Positions 42,708-51,834 of a stretch of DNA of 64,000 nt are shown piece by piece. The stretch comes from Afipia sp. GTDB taxonomy: Bacteria > Pseudomonadota > Alphaproteobacteria > Rhizobiales > Xanthobacteraceae. The stretch lies in assembly GCA_024508675.1 (NCBI GenBank), contig JANINQ010000006.1, forward strand, positions 291,246 to 355,245. Reading direction: 5' to 3'. The notes below the pieces were generated by a model, which was given only the letters and a program-made list of their open reading frames with translations, did no database searches and was not told the origin of the DNA. The stretch's first letter is position 1. Each line of letters starts with the position of its first letter. The translations under genes and the position numbers were made by a program.

Positions 42708-43047
42708 AAAGTCCCGCGATGGACAGCGCCACCGATCCTATCACGTAAAACAGAGCCAGCCCCATCTCGCCGCGCTGATACAGCGTCACGGCATCCAGCG
42801 AGAATGCGGAGAATGTGGTGTAACCACCGAGAATGCCGGTCATGACGAACAGCCGCCATGGCTGCGATGCCTCGCCTTTCAGTGCAAGGTAGCCTGCGAT
42901 GATGCCCATCACCAGCGAGCCGGTGATGTTGATGACGAACGTGCCGTAGGGAAAATTGATACCGCAGGCGCGAGCGCAGCCGACATTGATCGCATGGCGA
43001 AGCGAGGCGCCAAGGCCACCACCGATGAAGACAAGAACATAGTTCAT
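42673..43047 (-). CDS. crcB: Fluoride ion channel CrcB/Fluc
   Basis: Fluoride exporter that protects the cytoplasm. The 124-residue protein has four helices: GGGLGASLRHAINVG, the GTFVINITGSLVMGIIAGY segment with the conserved Asn, the TTFSAFSLDAV motif (GYTTFSAFSLD) and a C-terminal helix. The ATG at 43047 is chosen. No fluoride riboswitch is seen in the 76-base gap to sodB, which is filled by the sodB terminator. Its end overlaps permease A. Confidence 0.92.
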   Translation of the reverse strand: MNYVLVFIGGGLGASLRHAINVGCARACGINFPYGTFVINITGSLVMGIIAGYLALKGEASQPWRLFVMTGILGGYTTFSAFSLDAVTLYQRGEMGLALFYVIGSVALSIAGLFAGLALVRHFA

Positions 43048-43080
43048 GGACGTTTCACATCCACCAGGACGTTGCAATCA

Positions 43081-43108
43081 AAAAAGGGGCCGCGACATGC
43101 GGCCCCTT
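43081..43108 (-). terminator. Terminator after sodB
   Basis: AAGGGGCCGC / GCGGCCCCTT stem with five-base loop and a T run on the minus strand (TTTTT from 43085 down). Confidence 0.9.
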
Positions 43109-43123
43109 GGTTGAATGCGTTGA

Positions 43124-43720
43124 TCACGCTTTCTCGAACAGGGATTCGACGTACTCCCAGTTCACGAGATGATCGACGAATGCCTTGAGATAATCCGGAC
43201 GGCGGTTGCGGTAGTCGATGTAATAGGAGTGTTCCCACACGTCGACGCCAAGGATCGGCGTCGCACCATGAACCAGCGGGCTTTCGCCGTTCGGCGTCTT
43301 GGAGATTTCGAGCTTGCCGTTCTTGACGGACAGCCAGGCCCAGCCCGAGCCGAACTGGCCGACACCGGCAGCGGAGAAATCGGTCTTGAACTTCTCGATA
43401 CCGCCGAGATCCTCGTCGATCTTCTTGGCGAGCTTGCCGGGGAGCTTGTCGCCGCCGCCGTTGGGCTTCATCCAGTTCCAGAAATGCAGGTGATTGTAGT
43501 GCTGGCCGGCATTGTTGAAGAGCGGTGCGTTCTTGCCGAACGAGCCCTTCACGATGTCTTCGAGGGACTTGCCTTCGAATTCCGTGCCCTTCAGCAGGTT
43601 ATTGCCGTTGGTCACATAAGCCTGGTGATGCTTGTCGTGGTGATACTCGAGCGTCTCCTTCGACATGTGCGGCTGGAGCGCGTCATAAGCATAAGGCAGG
43701 TTCGGGAGCGTGAAGGTCAT
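43124..43720 (-). CDS. sodB: Superoxide dismutase, Fe (or Mn)
   Basis: 198-residue cytoplasmic dismutase. Metal ligands are His in EYHHDKHHQAYV, His in HYNHLHFWNWM, and the DVWEHSYYIDYRN block that supplies Asp and His. The NNAGQHYNHLHFW region, with Gln before the ligand, favours the iron type. The ATG at 43720 is preferred over 43768, since family proteins begin at MTFTLPNLPYAYDAL. It is a single gene with its own terminator. Confidence 0.94.
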   Translation of the reverse strand: MTFTLPNLPYAYDALQPHMSKETLEYHHDKHHQAYVTNGNNLLKGTEFEGKSLEDIVKGSFGKNAPLFNNAGQHYNHLHFWNWMKPNGGGDKLPGKLAKKIDEDLGGIEKFKTDFSAAGVGQFGSGWAWLSVKNGKLEISKTPNGESPLVHGATPILGVDVWEHSYYIDYRNRRPDYLKAFVDHLVNWEYVESLFEKA

Positions 43721-43881
43721 GGGTCTACTTCCGGAAATTGTGGGTGACGAGATGTCAACGCGGCGCACTATAGAAGGTTTCCCGGCAAGGGAAACAGCAA
43801 TGCGGCCTCAATAGACATATAGCCCCACCCCCGCCTGTGGCGGGGCAGCAAATTGACCTGAATGGTTTTCAGGCTGCTCTT

Positions 43882-45123
43882 TCAGGCCGCTTTGGGCAAC
43901 GCGCCGGCGAGGTCGTCCCGGGCTTTTGGCGGGCGCACATTCATCAGCATCTGGAACGATCCGGCGATCAGACCGATGATGACGGCAGCCTTCCAGGCCA
44001 TGTCATAGCTGCCGAGATGATCGAAGATCAGCCCGCTGCCCCATGCGCCGATGAAGGAGCCGACCTGATGGCTGAAAAAGGCGATGCCCGTCAGGGTCGC
44101 CATGTACCGCAGGCCGAACAATTGCGCGACAAGGCCATTCACCAGCGGAATGACGCCAAGCCAGAGCGATCCCATCACGGCCGCGAAAATCAACGTCGAG
44201 GCAGGCGTGGCGGGCAGGATGAAATACACTGCGATCGCCAGCGAACGCACGATATAGACGCCGCCCAGCAACAACTGCTTGGGATAACGGCCTCCGAGCC
44301 AACCGAACACATAGGAGCCGAACACATTGAACAACCCGACCAGTGCCAGCGCGGTGGCGCCGAGCGAGGGGTCGAGACCGCAGATCGCAAGATAGTTCGG
44401 AAGATGTGTCGTGAGGAAGACAAGCTGCAGGCCGCAGACAAAGAACGCCAGCGCCATGATCACATAGCCGGAGTGACCAAGCGCCGACTGAAGCACCGCG
44501 CCGAGCGACTGGCTGACGTCATCCGCCTTGTCGATCTCGATCTTGTCGGCACCGCCCGCGCTGAACGCCGAAGGCAGCATCACGCAGGCAAGGCCGATGA
44601 ATCCAACCAGTGCGATCTGCCAGCCTGCGTTCGAAATCAGCGTCTGCGCCATCGGCGAGGCGATGACGAGACCGACCGAGCCTGCGGCGGAGATCGCGCC
44701 CATGGTGACACTGCGCTTGGCCGCGGACACCGCACGCGCCGACACGGTCATGCTCATGCTGGAGGCTGTGCAGGACAGCGCGATGCCGACGCAGATACCG
44801 CAGCCGAAGGTGAAGGCGAGCGCCGTGGTCGAAAAGATCATGGTGACGAGGCCAAGAATGTAAACCAGAACACCGGCCAGCATCACGTAACGGGTGCCAT
44901 AGCGATCAGCGAAAACCCCGACAAACGGCTGGGTCACGCCCCAAACGATGTTCTGAATGGCGGTCGCCAGAGAGAAGTCCGCGCTGGTGATCTGGGTGTC
45001 GTGCAGGATCGAGGGCTGGAAAAGCCCGAAGCTCTGCCGCATACCCATCGACAGGCTCAACATCACCGATGCCCCGATCAGGATCGACCACTTCTGATAA
45101 GAACTGAGCTCGGCGGCCTTCAT
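43882..45123 (-). CDS. MFS transporter
   Basis: 413-residue major facilitator protein with about twelve helices, resembling the monocarboxylate/oxalate-formate branch: RQSFGLFQPSILHD in TM1-2 and the loop 2-3 motif GVFADRYGTRYVML. The ATG at 45123 has AGGAGAA upstream. The substrate is not evident. It is divergent from a GNAT gene. Confidence 0.88.
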   Translation of the reverse strand: MKAAELSSYQKWSILIGASVMLSLSMGMRQSFGLFQPSILHDTQITSADFSLATAIQNIVWGVTQPFVGVFADRYGTRYVMLAGVLVYILGLVTMIFSTTALAFTFGCGICVGIALSCTASSMSMTVSARAVSAAKRSVTMGAISAAGSVGLVIASPMAQTLISNAGWQIALVGFIGLACVMLPSAFSAGGADKIEIDKADDVSQSLGAVLQSALGHSGYVIMALAFFVCGLQLVFLTTHLPNYLAICGLDPSLGATALALVGLFNVFGSYVFGWLGGRYPKQLLLGGVYIVRSLAIAVYFILPATPASTLIFAAVMGSLWLGVIPLVNGLVAQLFGLRYMATLTGIAFFSHQVGSFIGAWGSGLIFDHLGSYDMAWKAAVIIGLIAGSFQMLMNVRPPKARDDLAGALPKAA

Positions 45124-45229
45124 TGTAGAAAATTCTCCTGAGATGACGCCCATCATCGCATCAGAACCGGTATTTTACATCTGCATAGAGAACAACGCTG
45201 ATGTGCACTGCGAAGGGACATACGCTCGA

Positions 45230-45757
45230 ATGAGCATCGAAATCGACATTGCGACCGGCGATTCAACCTGGCCCGCCGTTAAACCCCTGCTGGCCTCAGT
45301 CTGGCCGCCCGACGTCGTCAAGGCAGCTTCCTGGGGCCACATCGTCTTTGCCCATGCCGACCTGCGGGTGATGATCGAACTGGACGGCGAGATGGTCTGT
45401 CACGCCGGTATCTATCGCCGGACCGGCACATGGAACGGTCGCAAGGTGATCATCGGCGGGATCGGCGGCGTGGCGACGCGCGAGGATTGCCGCGGCCGCG
45501 GCTATGCCACGCTGGCGATCAACGCGGCGATCCATACTCTGACCGAAGAACGCGCCACCGACTTCGGCATGCTGTTCTGCGAACCGCACAACAGCGCATT
45601 TTATGAAAAACTCGGCTGGCAGACCTTCAACGGTACCGTCTATGCCGAGCAGCCATCGTCCGGCCGCGCGACATTCGATGCGATGCTGCCTTACGTTTTC
45701 AAGATCAAGCGCCTGCTACGCGAAGGCACCATCGATCTTTGCGGACTACCGTGGTGA
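45230..45757 (+). CDS. GNAT family N-acetyltransferase
   Basis: 175-residue acetyltransferase with acetyl-CoA motif GGIGGVATREDCRGRGYATLAIN (quoted in part: RGRGYATLAI) and MLFCEPHNSAFYEKLGW as motif B. It resembles the AAC(2')/NodA-like small GNAT branch, but without diagnostic residues for either. The ATG at 45230 fits the domain; an in-frame ATG at 45143 adds an unrelated 29 residues. The alkylsulfatase gene follows after 39 bases. Confidence 0.82.
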   Translation: MSIEIDIATGDSTWPAVKPLLASVWPPDVVKAASWGHIVFAHADLRVMIELDGEMVCHAGIYRRTGTWNGRKVIIGGIGGVATREDCRGRGYATLAINAAIHTLTEERATDFGMLFCEPHNSAFYEKLGWQTFNGTVYAEQPSSGRATFDAMLPYVFKIKRLLREGTIDLCGLPW

Positions 45758-45796
45758 TGGCCGCCAGCCAAAACTGATAAATCGAAGGGGAGTGCC

Positions 45797-47740
45797 ATGA
45801 GTGATGCACAGACCGATCCGCGCAAATTGCCCAAAGATGCTCACCCCGCAGTCGTAGCCCTCAACGCGGCGATGCTGGCTGCATTACCTTTTGAGGATCG
45901 TCAGGATTACGAGGACGCGAAGCGCGGCTTCGTCGCCACATTGCCGGACGCCACCGTCACCAACGCACAGGGCCGCACGGTCTGGACGCTGAAGCCGTAC
46001 GGCTTTCTCTCCTCAAGCGAGGCACCACCGACCGTCAATCCGAGCCTGTGGCGGCAATCGCAACTCAACATGAACCACGGCCTGTTCGAGGTCTGCGAGC
46101 GCGTCTATCAGGTGCGCGGTCTCGACATCGCCAATATGACTTTGATCGAAGGCGACACCGGGGTCATCGTTGTCGATACGTTGACGTCAGTTGAGGGCTC
46201 ACGCGCCGGGCTTGAGCTTTACTTCAAGCATCGCGGGCGCAGGCCCGTAACGGCGGTGATTTACACCCACACACACACCGACCACTGGGGCGGCGCACGG
46301 GGCGTGCTCAGCGACGAGGACGTGACCAGCGGCCGCGTGCCCATCATCGCACCGAACCTGTTCATGGAATTCGCTGTCTCGGAAAACGTGATCGCAGGCA
46401 ACGCGATGCTGCGGCGAGCGCAGTATCAGTTCGGGCCATTCATTCCGCGCGGCGCACGCGGACAGGTCGATTGCGGCCTCGGCAAGTCGATGGCCGCAGG
46501 GACCGTCGCACTGGTCGCGCCCACCGACCTTGTCATGGCCACCGGCGACAAACGAATCATCGACGGCCTCGAGTTCGTGTTCCAGATGGCGCCGGAGAGC
46601 GAGGCGCCCGCCGAATTTCATTTCTATCTGCCGAAATTGAAAGTGCTCAACATGGCGGAGAACGCCACGCATAACTTTCACAACCTGCTTCCCTTCCGCG
46701 GCTCGGAAGTCCGCAATGCGCTGGCGTGGTCCGGCTACCTGAGCGAAGCGTTGCAGATGTGGGGCGATCACGCCGAGGTTCTGGTCGGACAACATCACTG
46801 GCCGGTCTGGGGCAATACGCGCGTGCGGACACATCTGAAACAGCAGCGCGATCTCTACAAGTTCGCACACGACCAGACGCTGCGCATGATCAACCATGGC
46901 ATGACCGCTTCGGAGATTGCCGAGACAATCCGCCTGCCGAAAAGTATTGAAGGCGCATGGCACACGCGCGGCTACTACGGCCACATTCGCCATAACGTGA
47001 AAGCAATCTACCAGCGCACGCTCGGCTGGTACGATTCCAATCCGGCCAACCTTGACCCGCTTCCGCCTGTCGCACTCGGAAGGAAACTTTTGGCTTATAT
47101 GGGCGGTGCCGAGCGCGTGCTGGCGAAGGCCCAGGAGGATTTTGCCGCTGGTGAATTCCGGATCGTTGCGGAGGTCCTCAATCATGTGGTGTTCGCCGAA
47201 CCGGATAATGAGGCCACTCGGCTGCTGCTGGCTGACACATACGAGCAACTCGGCTACGCCAGCGAAAGCGCGACATGGCGCAACGCGTATCTGTTCGGCG
47301 CGCAGGAATTGCGTCACGGCATGCCCAAAGTGCCGAGCCGCAGTCCGATTTCCGACGATACGGTGCGCGCGCTGCACACAGGCCAGTTGTTCGAGTATCT
47401 TGGCGTCCGCCTCAACGGCCCGAAGGCCGAAGACAAGATCATCATCCTGAACTGGGAGTTCACCGACTCCGGCGACCGTTTCGTACTCAATCTGGAAAAC
47501 TGCGCGCTCACCCACACGAGCGGGCGTCACGTTGCCGACGCCGACGCAACGATCGCGCTCGATCGCAAGACCTTCAACGAACTTGTTCTGCAGACATCAA
47601 CCATGGCCGAGGCGGTGGCCGCCGGCAAAGCCCGCGTCAGCGGAGATGCCGCACGCTTCGACGACTTGATGGCGCTGATGGATGACTTCGAGCGCATGTT
47701 CGAGATCGTCGAGCCGCGTACGCGAAGCGAACGGATATAG
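45797..47740 (+). CDS. Alkyl sulfatase, MBL-fold (SdsA1/BDS1 type)
   Basis: Hydrolyses alkyl sulfate esters such as SDS to alcohol and sulfate. The 647-residue protein has the MBL zinc motif IYTHTHTDHWGGARG near residue 155. The catalytic domain is followed by a dimerisation region and an SCP2-like C-terminal domain (residues about 530-640). No signal peptide is evident at the N-terminus (SDAQTDPRKLPKDAHP), unlike secreted Pseudomonas SdsA1. GGGGAG precedes the ATG. The GNAT gene may be cotranscribed. Confidence 0.92.
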   Translation: MSDAQTDPRKLPKDAHPAVVALNAAMLAALPFEDRQDYEDAKRGFVATLPDATVTNAQGRTVWTLKPYGFLSSSEAPPTVNPSLWRQSQLNMNHGLFEVCERVYQVRGLDIANMTLIEGDTGVIVVDTLTSVEGSRAGLELYFKHRGRRPVTAVIYTHTHTDHWGGARGVLSDEDVTSGRVPIIAPNLFMEFAVSENVIAGNAMLRRAQYQFGPFIPRGARGQVDCGLGKSMAAGTVALVAPTDLVMATGDKRIIDGLEFVFQMAPESEAPAEFHFYLPKLKVLNMAENATHNFHNLLPFRGSEVRNALAWSGYLSEALQMWGDHAEVLVGQHHWPVWGNTRVRTHLKQQRDLYKFAHDQTLRMINHGMTASEIAETIRLPKSIEGAWHTRGYYGHIRHNVKAIYQRTLGWYDSNPANLDPLPPVALGRKLLAYMGGAERVLAKAQEDFAAGEFRIVAEVLNHVVFAEPDNEATRLLLADTYEQLGYASESATWRNAYLFGAQELRHGMPKVPSRSPISDDTVRALHTGQLFEYLGVRLNGPKAEDKIIILNWEFTDSGDRFVLNLENCALTHTSGRHVADADATIALDRKTFNELVLQTSTMAEAVAAGKARVSGDAARFDDLMALMDDFERMFEIVEPRTRSERI

Positions 47741-47822
47741 GAGCTTTCCACTATCCGTTGCCCGTTCTGAAAGACCGGGTTAGCCTCCCTTCACAACAAG
47801 AAAAGCAAGGGAGAGAATAACC

Positions 47823-48311
47823 ATGACAAAAATCAAAACTGCCCTGACAATGGCTAGCTTCGCCGCCGCTGCGATGTTGTTGCTGCATCCGGTCGCCAAA
47901 GCCGAGACGGACGCGGACGGCTTCATCCGCATCAAGCAGGGCGAGGAGCAATACAAAAATCCGTTCGGTGTCGGCGTTGAAGTGGCGACGCTGTTCGGCG
48001 ATCCGTCGAAGCCCGGCATTTACGTGCTGCGCATCAAGTGGCCGCCGGGCATCATGAGCAAGCCGCACAAGCACCCGGAAGACCGTCACGTCGTGGTGCT
48101 GTCGGGAACCTGGTACACTGGCACGGGTGAAGCCTTCGAGCCTGCGAAAGCTATCCCGCTCAAGACCGGCGCCTACATGATGCATCCCAACGGCAAAGTG
48201 CATTGGGATGGCACGCGCGAGGAAGGCGCGGTCATCCAGATCACCGGATACGGACCGAGCGGCAACGTGTTCAGCAAGCCGGACGAACCGCAGTTCGGCA
48301 AAACCAACTAA
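47823..48311 (+). CDS. Periplasmic cupin-domain protein
   Basis: 162-residue protein with a signal peptide (residues 1-28, cleavage near AKAE). A single cupin follows with motif 1 GIMSKPHKHPEDRHVVVLSG and motif 2-like GAYMMHPNGKVHWDG, giving His residues suited to bind one metal. Enzymatic role is unknown. A GGAGAGAA ribosome site precedes the ATG. It lies between the alkylsulfatase and the convergent FAD dehydrogenase. Confidence 0.85.
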   Translation: MTKIKTALTMASFAAAAMLLLHPVAKAETDADGFIRIKQGEEQYKNPFGVGVEVATLFGDPSKPGIYVLRIKWPPGIMSKPHKHPEDRHVVVLSGTWYTGTGEAFEPAKAIPLKTGAYMMHPNGKVHWDGTREEGAVIQITGYGPSGNVFSKPDEPQFGKTN

Positions 48312-48365
48312 GATACCGCGCAAGCGCGCCCAAAGTCGCCCGAAGGACGGCTTTGGGCTCAGCAC

Positions 48366-49796
48366 CTATCCCGTGATTTTGCCGGGGTTCATGATGTTGA
48401 GCGGATCGATCGCTTCCTTGATGGCGCGCATCACTTCCAGCGCATCCGCACCAAGCTCCTCTTGCAGGAAAGCCCGCTTGCCCTGCCCCACGCCATGCTC
48501 GCCGGTGCAGGTTCCTCCCATGGAAAGCGCGCGTTCGACGAGACGGTGATAGAAGGCCTTGCCACTCGCGACCTCGTCGTCGCTGGTCATGTCGATCACC
48601 AGCAGGACATGAAAATTGCCATCACCGACGTGACCGACAATAGGTCCCGTGAGCCCGGTTGCCGCAAGATCGGCCTGCGTTTCCTCAAGGCAATCGGCAA
48701 GGCGTGAGATCGGCACGCAAACATCGGTCGAAATACATTTGCAGCCGGGGCGAAGCGCCATCGCGGCCCAGTAGGCGTCATGCCGCGCCTGCCACAGCCG
48801 GTTTCGATCCTCCGTCTTCGTCGCCCATTCGTAAGGCCCGCCGCCGGATTCGGCGGCAATCTCCGCAAACCGATCAGACAGTTCGGCAACACCGGCTTCC
48901 GTGCCCTGGAATTCAACAAACAGCATTGGCGTTTCCGGCAGGGTCAGCCTCGAATACGCATTACAAGCCTTCACCTGCAGCGCATCGAGCAGTTCAATGC
49001 GCGACACACCGAGTCCGGTCTGGATCGCGAGGATCACCGCGTCACACGCCGCCTTGACCGACGGAAAGGGGCAGATGCCGGACGCCACCGCCTCGGGAAT
49101 GCCCTGCAGCTTCAGCGTGATCTCGGTCACCACTCCGAGCGTGCCTTCCGAACCGACGAACAGGCGCGTGAGATCATATCCGGCCGAAGATTTCTTGGCG
49201 CGCCGGGCTGTCACGAACTCAAGACCGCCGGGCGTGATCACCTTCAATGCGCGCACGTTTTCGAGCATCGTGCCGTACCGGACGGCGTTGGTGCCCGAGG
49301 CCCTGGTCGCAACCATCCCGCCAAGCGATGCATCTGCGCCGGGATCGATCGGAAAATAAACACCGAAATCGCGCAAATGCTCGTTGAGCTGTTTGCGCGT
49401 GACGCCAGGCTGGACGACGCAATCGAGGTCTTCGACATTGACGGCAAGGATCGCATTCATCTGCGACGTGTCGATGGAAATGCCCCCGAACGGCGCATTG
49501 ACATGACCTTCAAGGGACGATCCCGTGCCGAACGGAATCATCGGCACACGATGCTCCATGCAAACCCGCACGATTTCGGAGACCTCCTCGTGCGACGCTG
49601 CAAACACAACAGCGTCGGGCGGCTCGTTAGCAACCCACTGCAGCGTGTTGCCGTGCTGCTCGCGAACCGCGGCCGAGGTCTGAAGTCTTTCACCGAATTT
49701 CTGACGCAGAATGTCGATCGCCAGCGCGAGCGATTCAGGCGATGTCTTCGTGCGGTGAAGATTGCCCGTGAGTGCGCCATTATCAGGTGTCAGCAT
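48366..49796 (-). CDS. FAD-linked 2-hydroxyacid dehydrogenase (D-lactate/GlcD family)
   Basis: 476-residue flavoprotein. The FAD-binding-4 domain has MIPFGTGSSLEGHVNAPFGG near residues 85-105 and GGMVATRASGTNAVRYGTM. The FAD-oxidase C domain ends with GGTCTGEHGVGQGKR, containing the catalytic-site His. Members oxidise D-lactate, glycolate, D-2-hydroxyglutarate or mandelate. It is 69 bases downstream of a mandelate-racemase-like gene on the same strand, so a D-mandelate-type 2-hydroxyacid is a reasonable guess. Electron acceptor is unknown. Confidence 0.9.
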   Translation of the reverse strand: MLTPDNGALTGNLHRTKTSPESLALAIDILRQKFGERLQTSAAVREQHGNTLQWVANEPPDAVVFAASHEEVSEIVRVCMEHRVPMIPFGTGSSLEGHVNAPFGGISIDTSQMNAILAVNVEDLDCVVQPGVTRKQLNEHLRDFGVYFPIDPGADASLGGMVATRASGTNAVRYGTMLENVRALKVITPGGLEFVTARRAKKSSAGYDLTRLFVGSEGTLGVVTEITLKLQGIPEAVASGICPFPSVKAACDAVILAIQTGLGVSRIELLDALQVKACNAYSRLTLPETPMLFVEFQGTEAGVAELSDRFAEIAAESGGGPYEWATKTEDRNRLWQARHDAYWAAMALRPGCKCISTDVCVPISRLADCLEETQADLAATGLTGPIVGHVGDGNFHVLLVIDMTSDDEVASGKAFYHRLVERALSMGGTCTGEHGVGQGKRAFLQEELGADALEVMRAIKEAIDPLNIMNPGKITG

Positions 49797-49865
49797 GAAA
49801 CATTCTCTCCAACATTTACGACCAGCGCCCTGCGAGCGCGAAAGCAGCGTCAGTATCCTGTTCGG

Positions 49866-50948
49866 CTAATTCTGCATCAGCCGGGAAACGGCCGCTTCGT
49901 TCCACACGAGTCCAAGCCCCGGCCCGGTCGCAGTGATCTCACCGTTTCTCGGTGTCGCAGGATCGATCAGAATATCTCCGGCAAGATCGAGGTGCTCGAT
50001 CAGCAGCGCCGTCGGCGTCGCCGCGAGCGCATGGGCGCTCGCCTCCTGAAAGATGTGGCTCGAAACGGGCATCCCATGTTGCGCGGCAAGCGCAGCACCC
50101 GCCATCCAGCCCGTGATGCCGCCGATCTTCATGATGTCGAACATCGCATGATCGGATGCGCCGGCCTTCATTCCCGCCTGAGCGCCGGCCGGGAACCACC
50201 AGTTTTCTCCCGTCTGGATCGGAACGCCAGCGGTCTGCCGGAGCATTGCATGGCCTGAAAGATCTTCGGCGCGCACAGGCTCCTCCACCCAGAACAGATC
50301 GAACGGCGCGAGCGCGGCGATCCGCCGGCGAGCTTCCGCCACACTGAGACTCTGATTGAAGTCCACCATCAGGGCGATGCCGGGACCAACGATCTGCCGG
50401 ACAGCGCCCACCGTTTCAACATCGCGCCCGAGATCGCCGTCGCCAATCTTGATCTTGATCGTACGAAATCCGGCATCCACTGAATCCCGCAATGCTTTTT
50501 CATCATTGCGGATATCGATCACGCCATAACTGTCATACGCCTGAATGGGACGCGGAGCCGCACCAAGAGCTTCTGCTACGGTCGTGCCGGCTGCGCGCGC
50601 GAAATGATCCCACAGCGCCATGTCGATACCGGACAGGGCCATGCCGACCAGGCCTTGAAGGCCCAGAAGCCGGAAGCGGCGATCAAAATACCGCGCGATA
50701 TCCAGCGGCATTGCCGGCATCCCGACGATTTCCGCGCCGATGTCGGCGATCAGGCGCGCCAGTCCCGCGAGAGCGGAAGGCGTATAGGAAAACACATAAG
50801 CGGAGCCTCGCAGCCCTCCGGCGTCGATGTCGATCAGAACCAGCGGCGCGTCTGGAATCGTGCCCAATGCGGTCCGGACCGGCCGCTTCAACGGCGCCAC
50901 CACGGGCCTGGCGCGAATGCGTTCAATCGTTCGATGCCCTGCCGACAT
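49866..50948 (-). CDS. Mandelate racemase-like enolase-superfamily enzyme
   Basis: 360-residue enzyme closely resembling Pseudomonas mandelate racemase. The KxK catalytic pair is in TIKIKIGDGD. Metal ligands lie in MVDFNQSLSV, WVEEPV and GENWWFP. The His/Glu part VSSHIFQEASAHALAATPTA matches the MR block almost residue for residue, and APLVLIDI and RPIQAYDSYG also match. It should abstract an alpha proton from a 2-hydroxyacid. Racemisation is likely, but other MR-subgroup reactions cannot be excluded. It is divergent from a TetR regulator and probably in an operon with the FAD dehydrogenase. Confidence 0.88.
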   Translation of the reverse strand: MSAGHRTIERIRARPVVAPLKRPVRTALGTIPDAPLVLIDIDAGGLRGSAYVFSYTPSALAGLARLIADIGAEIVGMPAMPLDIARYFDRRFRLLGLQGLVGMALSGIDMALWDHFARAAGTTVAEALGAAPRPIQAYDSYGVIDIRNDEKALRDSVDAGFRTIKIKIGDGDLGRDVETVGAVRQIVGPGIALMVDFNQSLSVAEARRRIAALAPFDLFWVEEPVRAEDLSGHAMLRQTAGVPIQTGENWWFPAGAQAGMKAGASDHAMFDIMKIGGITGWMAGAALAAQHGMPVSSHIFQEASAHALAATPTALLIEHLDLAGDILIDPATPRNGEITATGPGLGLVWNEAAVSRLMQN

Positions 50949-50989
50949 GCCCGCTCCCTCTGGTCTGAAAAGCGGTCATCGCAGCCGGG

Positions 50990-51029
50990 GCGCTTTTTTT
51001 AAACTAACTAGTGAGTATAGTTATTTCCG
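50990..51029. promoter_or_regulatory. AT-rich divergent promoter region with possible TetR operator
   Basis: AACTA (51002-51006) and TAGTT (51018-51022) are inverted arms around an 11-base centre with a CTAG core. They sit seven bases before the TetR start and 54 before the racemase start. The palindrome is short, so this is only a candidate operator. Confidence 0.35.
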
Positions 51030-51629
51030 ATGAGAACAAGCGGCCCCAAAACCCGCACGCGGATTATCGAGGCGGCCTATGCGATGTTTTACGCGCAGGG
51101 CTATTCGCGCGTCAGCGTCGATATGATCGCGGCAAAGGCCGGCATCACGAAACGGACGCTCTACGCGCACTTCCCGAGCAAGGACGATCTTGCGGGCGCG
51201 GCCTGCGAGCACGCCATGACGCTCGCCAACAAACGCATCGAACAATGGGCGCATAAAATCCACGCCGACCCCGCCAGCGGAATCGAACATGTCTTCGAGG
51301 AACTGGAGGCATGGTGCAGGCAGCGAAAGTTCGCAGGTGCCGGTTTCACTCGAATCGTGCTGGAGCTTGCCGATCTCCCCGGCCATCCTGTCCGCCGCGT
51401 CGCTGAAGCGCACAAAAGCAGGATCGAGGCAGTGCTCGCGGATGCGCTTGGATCGACCAGACTTTCCCGTGCGCTCATGATCATTCTCGAGGGCACCATG
51501 ATCCTGACGCTGACGACGCAGCGCTTCGATCATCTGGCTGTCGGACGCAGCCTGGCGCGCGAACTCGTCGGCCATACGAGCCCCTCACCGAGGCACGTTG
51601 CCGCAACACGCGTATCGCTGCGCCAATAG
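51030..51629 (+). CDS. TetR family transcriptional regulator
   Basis: 199-residue regulator. The N-terminal HTH is typical: TRTRIIEAAYAMFYAQGYSRVSVDMIAAKAGITKRTLYAHF (residues 8-48, shown in part: GITKRTLYAHFPSKDDL). The remaining helical domain binds an unknown ligand. It is divergent from the mandelate-racemase-like gene, so it probably controls that operon and itself. The C-terminal end is variable. Confidence 0.9.
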   Translation: MRTSGPKTRTRIIEAAYAMFYAQGYSRVSVDMIAAKAGITKRTLYAHFPSKDDLAGAACEHAMTLANKRIEQWAHKIHADPASGIEHVFEELEAWCRQRKFAGAGFTRIVLELADLPGHPVRRVAEAHKSRIEAVLADALGSTRLSRALMIILEGTMILTLTTQRFDHLAVGRSLARELVGHTSPSPRHVAATRVSLRQ

Positions 51630-51834
51630 ACCCCAAAAGGCCAAAGAAGAGGCTGGCATACCATTGTGATGTATACCAGTTTGCGATAGAGACGGGCGAC
51701 AGTCCCCGAGGGGCTTCCTCTGCCGTGTTGAGGGTTTGGCCTGCGCCGCTCCTTGCCGCGGCAGCATTTCAATGTGACGAACAATCCCGGCCCATCGGGC
51801 CGGACGTTCAACTGCAATTTATGGACGAGTGAGC

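Noticed and set aside
43048..43123. Fluoride riboswitch upstream of crcB
   Set aside because: The 76-base gap contains the sodB terminator and none of the expected crcB RNA motif.
43837..45141. 434-codon open frame antisense to the MFS transporter
   Set aside because: Polar low-complexity translation with no motif. The opposing MFS protein has clear helices and motifs.
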